From positions 1-8,736 of the forward strand of contig CAIQHW010000115.1 in assembly GCA_903871715.1 (NCBI GenBank): a DNA stretch of 8,736 nt. Reading direction: 5' to 3'. The notes beneath the pieces are model-generated. The model searched no databases, was not told where the DNA came from, and saw only the letters and a list, made by a program, of their open reading frames with translations. The translations under genes were made by a program, and so were the position numbers. Positions 7,069 to 8,736 of this stretch are shown piece by piece (position 1 is the first letter of the stretch; each line of letters opens with the position of its first letter). Source of the stretch: an uncultured bacterium (GTDB taxonomy: Bacteria > Bacteroidota > Bacteroidia > Chitinophagales > CAIODY01).

Positions 7069-7725
7069 ATGACAAAAACCGAACGCTACAAAAATATTTT
7101 AGCCTATTTCAGCCAGCATAATCCAAATGCTGAAACCGAGTTATACTACGAAAATCCTTACGAATTGTTGGTTGCCGTTATCCTTTCGGCGCAATGCACT
7201 GATAAACGTGTAAACCTTACCACTCCTGCATTTTTCAACAAATTTCCGAACTCTAAAAAGTTAGCAAAAGCAACTTTTGACGAAGTTTTTCCTTTGATTC
7301 GTAGCATCAGTTATCCGAATAATAAAGCCAAACATTTAATCGGCATGGCGCAAAAATTAGAAGCTAATTTTAATGGCATTGTGCCATCGGATATTGATGA
7401 TTTACAGACTTTGCCAGGTGTGGGTAGAAAAACTGCCAACGTGATTGCCAGTGTTATTTTTCAACAACCCACAATGGCGGTAGATACACATGTATTCAGG
7501 GTTTCAGCCCGATTGGGATTAACCACGAATGCAAAAAATCCACTACAAACCGAACACCAATTAATCAAAAATATTCCAAAAGAGCAAGTGCATATTGCGC
7601 ATCACTGGTTGATTTTGCATGGCAGATACGTGTGCACTGCACGAAGCCCAAAGTGCGCCGAATGTGGCTTGAAGGCTTGGTGTAAATATTTTTCGGCGAA
7701 AAAGAAAAATGAAATTGCGGCGTAA
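7069..7725 (+). CDS. nth: Endonuclease III, DNA glycosylase/AP lyase
   Basis: Complete 218-residue base-excision repair enzyme that removes oxidised pyrimidines from DNA and cleaves at the resulting abasic site. The N-terminal part has ELLVAVILSAQCTDKRVN (32-49), the conserved glutamine-bearing helix of the family. The helix-hairpin-helix is LQTLPGVGRKTANVIA (112-127); K121 in it is the expected Schiff-base lysine. D139 in AVDTHVFRV (137-145) is the expected catalytic aspartate. The C-terminal [4Fe-4S] loop is complete, with C189, C196, C199 and C205 in C-x6-C-x2-C-x5-C spacing. Length is close to the 211 residues of the E. coli enzyme, and every key residue is present. The 13-residue tail after the last Cys is Lys-rich. 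It lies 36 bases after the small sigma-companion gene, in the same direction. Confidence 0.97.
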   Translation: MTKTERYKNILAYFSQHNPNAETELYYENPYELLVAVILSAQCTDKRVNLTTPAFFNKFPNSKKLAKATFDEVFPLIRSISYPNNKAKHLIGMAQKLEANFNGIVPSDIDDLQTLPGVGRKTANVIASVIFQQPTMAVDTHVFRVSARLGLTTNAKNPLQTEHQLIKNIPKEQVHIAHHWLILHGRYVCTARSPKCAECGLKAWCKYFSAKKKNEIAA

Positions 7726-7749
7726 TTTTTTTCTTTCTTGAAAAAAATT
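7724..7749 (+). terminator. Weak hairpin after nth
   Basis: Arms 7724-7733 (aatttttttc) and 7740-7749 form a perfect 10-bp stem with a 6-base loop, overlapping the nth stop codon. The stem has only one G-C pair and is not followed by a clean T run, so its terminator activity is doubtful. It overlaps the -33 region of the apaG promoter candidate. Confidence 0.25.
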
Positions 7750-7768
7750 TGAACGAAAAATATTTTTG
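7737..7768 (+). promoter_or_regulatory. Promoter candidate for apaG
   Basis: TATTTTTG (7761-7768) matches the Bacteroidota -7 element exactly. CTTG (7737-7740), 20 bases upstream, matches three of four bases of the -33 element. A leader of about 42 bases would follow before the ATG at 7817. Confidence 0.33.
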
Positions 7769-7816
7769 TTTGAAAATAGTTTTCTAATTTCGATAAAAAT
7801 AATCCACCACCCAATT

Positions 7817-8200
7817 ATGATTTCAGCAATAACCAACGATGTGAGAGTGATTGTAGAAGTGTTTTATCGCCCCAACCAGCAGGTGAATAACACTGAATTT
7901 ATTTTTGCTTATCGCATCACTATCGAAAATTATTCTGATTATACCATTCAGTTAATGCGCCGTCATTGGACAATTTTTGATAGCAACGGGCAGGTGAGGG
8001 AAGTAGAAGGAGAAGGCGTTGTAGGCGAACAACCGATTATTCAGCCGCATGAATTTCATCAATATACCTCGTTTTGCAATTTGCGCAGCGACATTGGAAA
8101 AATGAAAGGCAACTACACTGTGTTGCGTCATGCTGATAATAAAATATTTCCGATTGATGTGCCAGAGTTTTTGATGATGGCACCTTTTCGCATGAATTAA
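7817..8200 (+). CDS. apaG: ApaG domain protein
   Basis: Complete 127-residue cytosolic protein consisting of a single ApaG domain, an immunoglobulin-like beta sandwich. Key family features are the YRITIENYSDYTIQLMRRHW stretch (32-51), the very conserved GEGVVGEQPIIQPHEFHQYTS (65-85) and MKGNYTV (96-102), then the closing strand FPIDVPEFLMMAP (111-123). Length is close to the 125 residues of the E. coli protein. An upstream TTG in frame at 7766 would add 17 residues with no family counterpart, so the ATG at 7817 is chosen. The ApaG domain has been linked to magnesium/cobalt resistance in enterobacteria, but the molecular function is not settled; similar domains occur in some F-box proteins and polymerase partners, suggesting protein binding. 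It lies 91 bases after nth. Its stop codon overlaps the stop of the converging gene. Confidence 0.93.
   Translation: MISAITNDVRVIVEVFYRPNQQVNNTEFIFAYRITIENYSDYTIQLMRRHWTIFDSNGQVREVEGEGVVGEQPIIQPHEFHQYTSFCNLRSDIGKMKGNYTVLRHADNKIFPIDVPEFLMMAPFRMN
8197..8200. other. Shared TTAA: overlapping stop codons of converging genes
   Basis: The palindrome TTAA supplies the TAA stop of apaG on the plus strand (8198-8200) and the TAA stop of the membrane-protein gene on the minus strand (8199-8197). No room is left for a terminator between the two genes, so transcripts from both sides should run into each other. Confidence 0.9.
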
Positions 8201-8736
8201 TGTAGCCTGTTTTGTGGGCGATGTCCCATATTATTTCTATCCATTATCGTAATTATTTCGGCATGGTATTGGCTTTGTAAATCGAATTTCTTTTGATTAA
8301 ACAGTTGTGAAAAAAGTATTGAAGAGCCTGTAAGTCCGCTTGCACAGCCAACTAAAAGGCTTGCACTTGCTAAAAAACAATAAGAAATATTATTGTTGCA
8401 ATTGTTCACTACTGTATTGGTGCTGGCATTAAAATATACCAACGATAAACCAGTGAAACCAACGCCAAGGGCTGAGAGTCCGCCACCAATCCACACTTTG
8501 GCTTCATCGTAAGCATGCGTTTTTAAAAAATTGATGGAAGAAATATGAATTGCAGTATCATCAACATTTATCATTGAATCGTTTTTTACAAACAGTTTTC
8601 CTTTGATGATGAAATGGTTTTTTAGATAAACTACTACCATCGAATTTTCTTTTAACATATAGCTTTTGTGGTTATATTCATCTTTTATCAACATTGCTTT
8701 TTGCTGTGCAAAGACTTGGATGTAACAAATCATCAA
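8197..8736 (-). CDS. Unrecognised membrane protein with two hydrophobic helices, N-terminus beyond window edge
   Basis: The minus-strand frame stays open to the right edge, so the true start lies beyond 8736; 179 residues are visible. The first ones (MICYIQVFAQQ) look like the end of a Sec signal peptide with cleavage after VFA, so only a few codons are probably missing. Residues about 33-70 (MVVVYLKNHFIIKGKLFVKN, then DSMINVDDTAIHISSI) form alternating strands, like a small beta barrel of the sort often followed by membrane anchors. Two hydrophobic, Gly/Ser-rich segments follow at about 81-102 and 117-142, separated by an Asn-rich loop (NNCNNNISYC). A polar tail follows, with KKFDLQSQYH. I do not recognise the family and assign no function. 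It converges on apaG with a 4-base overlap. Confidence 0.75.
   Translation of the reverse strand: MMICYIQVFAQQKAMLIKDEYNHKSYMLKENSMVVVYLKNHFIIKGKLFVKNDSMINVDDTAIHISSINFLKTHAYDEAKVWIGGGLSALGVGFTGLSLVYFNASTNTVVNNCNNNISYCFLASASLLVGCASGLTGSSILFSQLFNQKKFDLQSQYHAEIITIMDRNNMGHRPQNRLH

Noticed and set aside
7752..7778. Similarity between 7752-7778 and 14-40 (both have aacgaaa, tatttttgt and gaaaata)
   Set aside because: The first copy is inside transporter coding sequence and the shared stretch is low-complexity A/T; no target-site or mobile-element features accompany it.
7561..7836. Two overlapping minus-strand open frames across the end of nth
   Set aside because: They are antisense to the iron-sulfur region of nth and the AT-rich gap, with low-complexity translations.

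Overview
The window looks like an ordinary chromosomal stretch from a member of the Bacteroidota. It is AT-rich, and translation starts lack clear Shine-Dalgarno sequences and are preceded by A-rich leaders. Several upstream regions carry the Bacteroidota-type promoter pattern (TTTG, about 20 bases, TAnnTTTG). The largest gene encodes a secreted protein with GEVED, SprB-type and PKD-like modules and a C-terminal sorting domain of the type IX secretion system (T9SS), a system confined to this phylum and its close relatives. A finer placement is not supported by what can be seen.

Layout. Positions 1-1298 (minus strand) hold two closely spaced genes: a complete 2-oxoglutarate/Fe(II) dioxygenase of the isopenicillin N synthase type, then the N-terminal part of a chromate-transporter (ChrA) family protein that runs off the left edge. 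Positions 1410-5840 (minus) are one 1476-residue T9SS-secreted multidomain protein, with a perfect 16-bp inverted repeat just past its stop codon and a good promoter candidate upstream. Positions 5841-6112 form a divergent, gene-free regulatory interval. From 6113 rightward (plus) come an ECF sigma factor, a 76-residue soluble companion protein, endonuclease III (nth) and ApaG. At the right edge a minus-strand gene for an unrecognised two-helix membrane protein converges on apaG; the two stop codons share the bases TTAA.

How the parts may work together. The minus-strand side combines an oxidative enzyme, an anion transporter and a large surface or secreted protein, with no visible shared pathway. 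On the plus side the sigma factor and the small protein next to it are the most suggestive pair: the small protein resembles a cut-down anti-sigma domain without a membrane segment. nth and apaG follow in the same direction, but each has its own promoter candidate, so a single operon is not established.

No RNA genes, insertion sequences, CRISPR arrays, phage genes or attachment sites were recognised. No convincing undescribed system is present; the findings are modest and mostly concern regulation and module structure.
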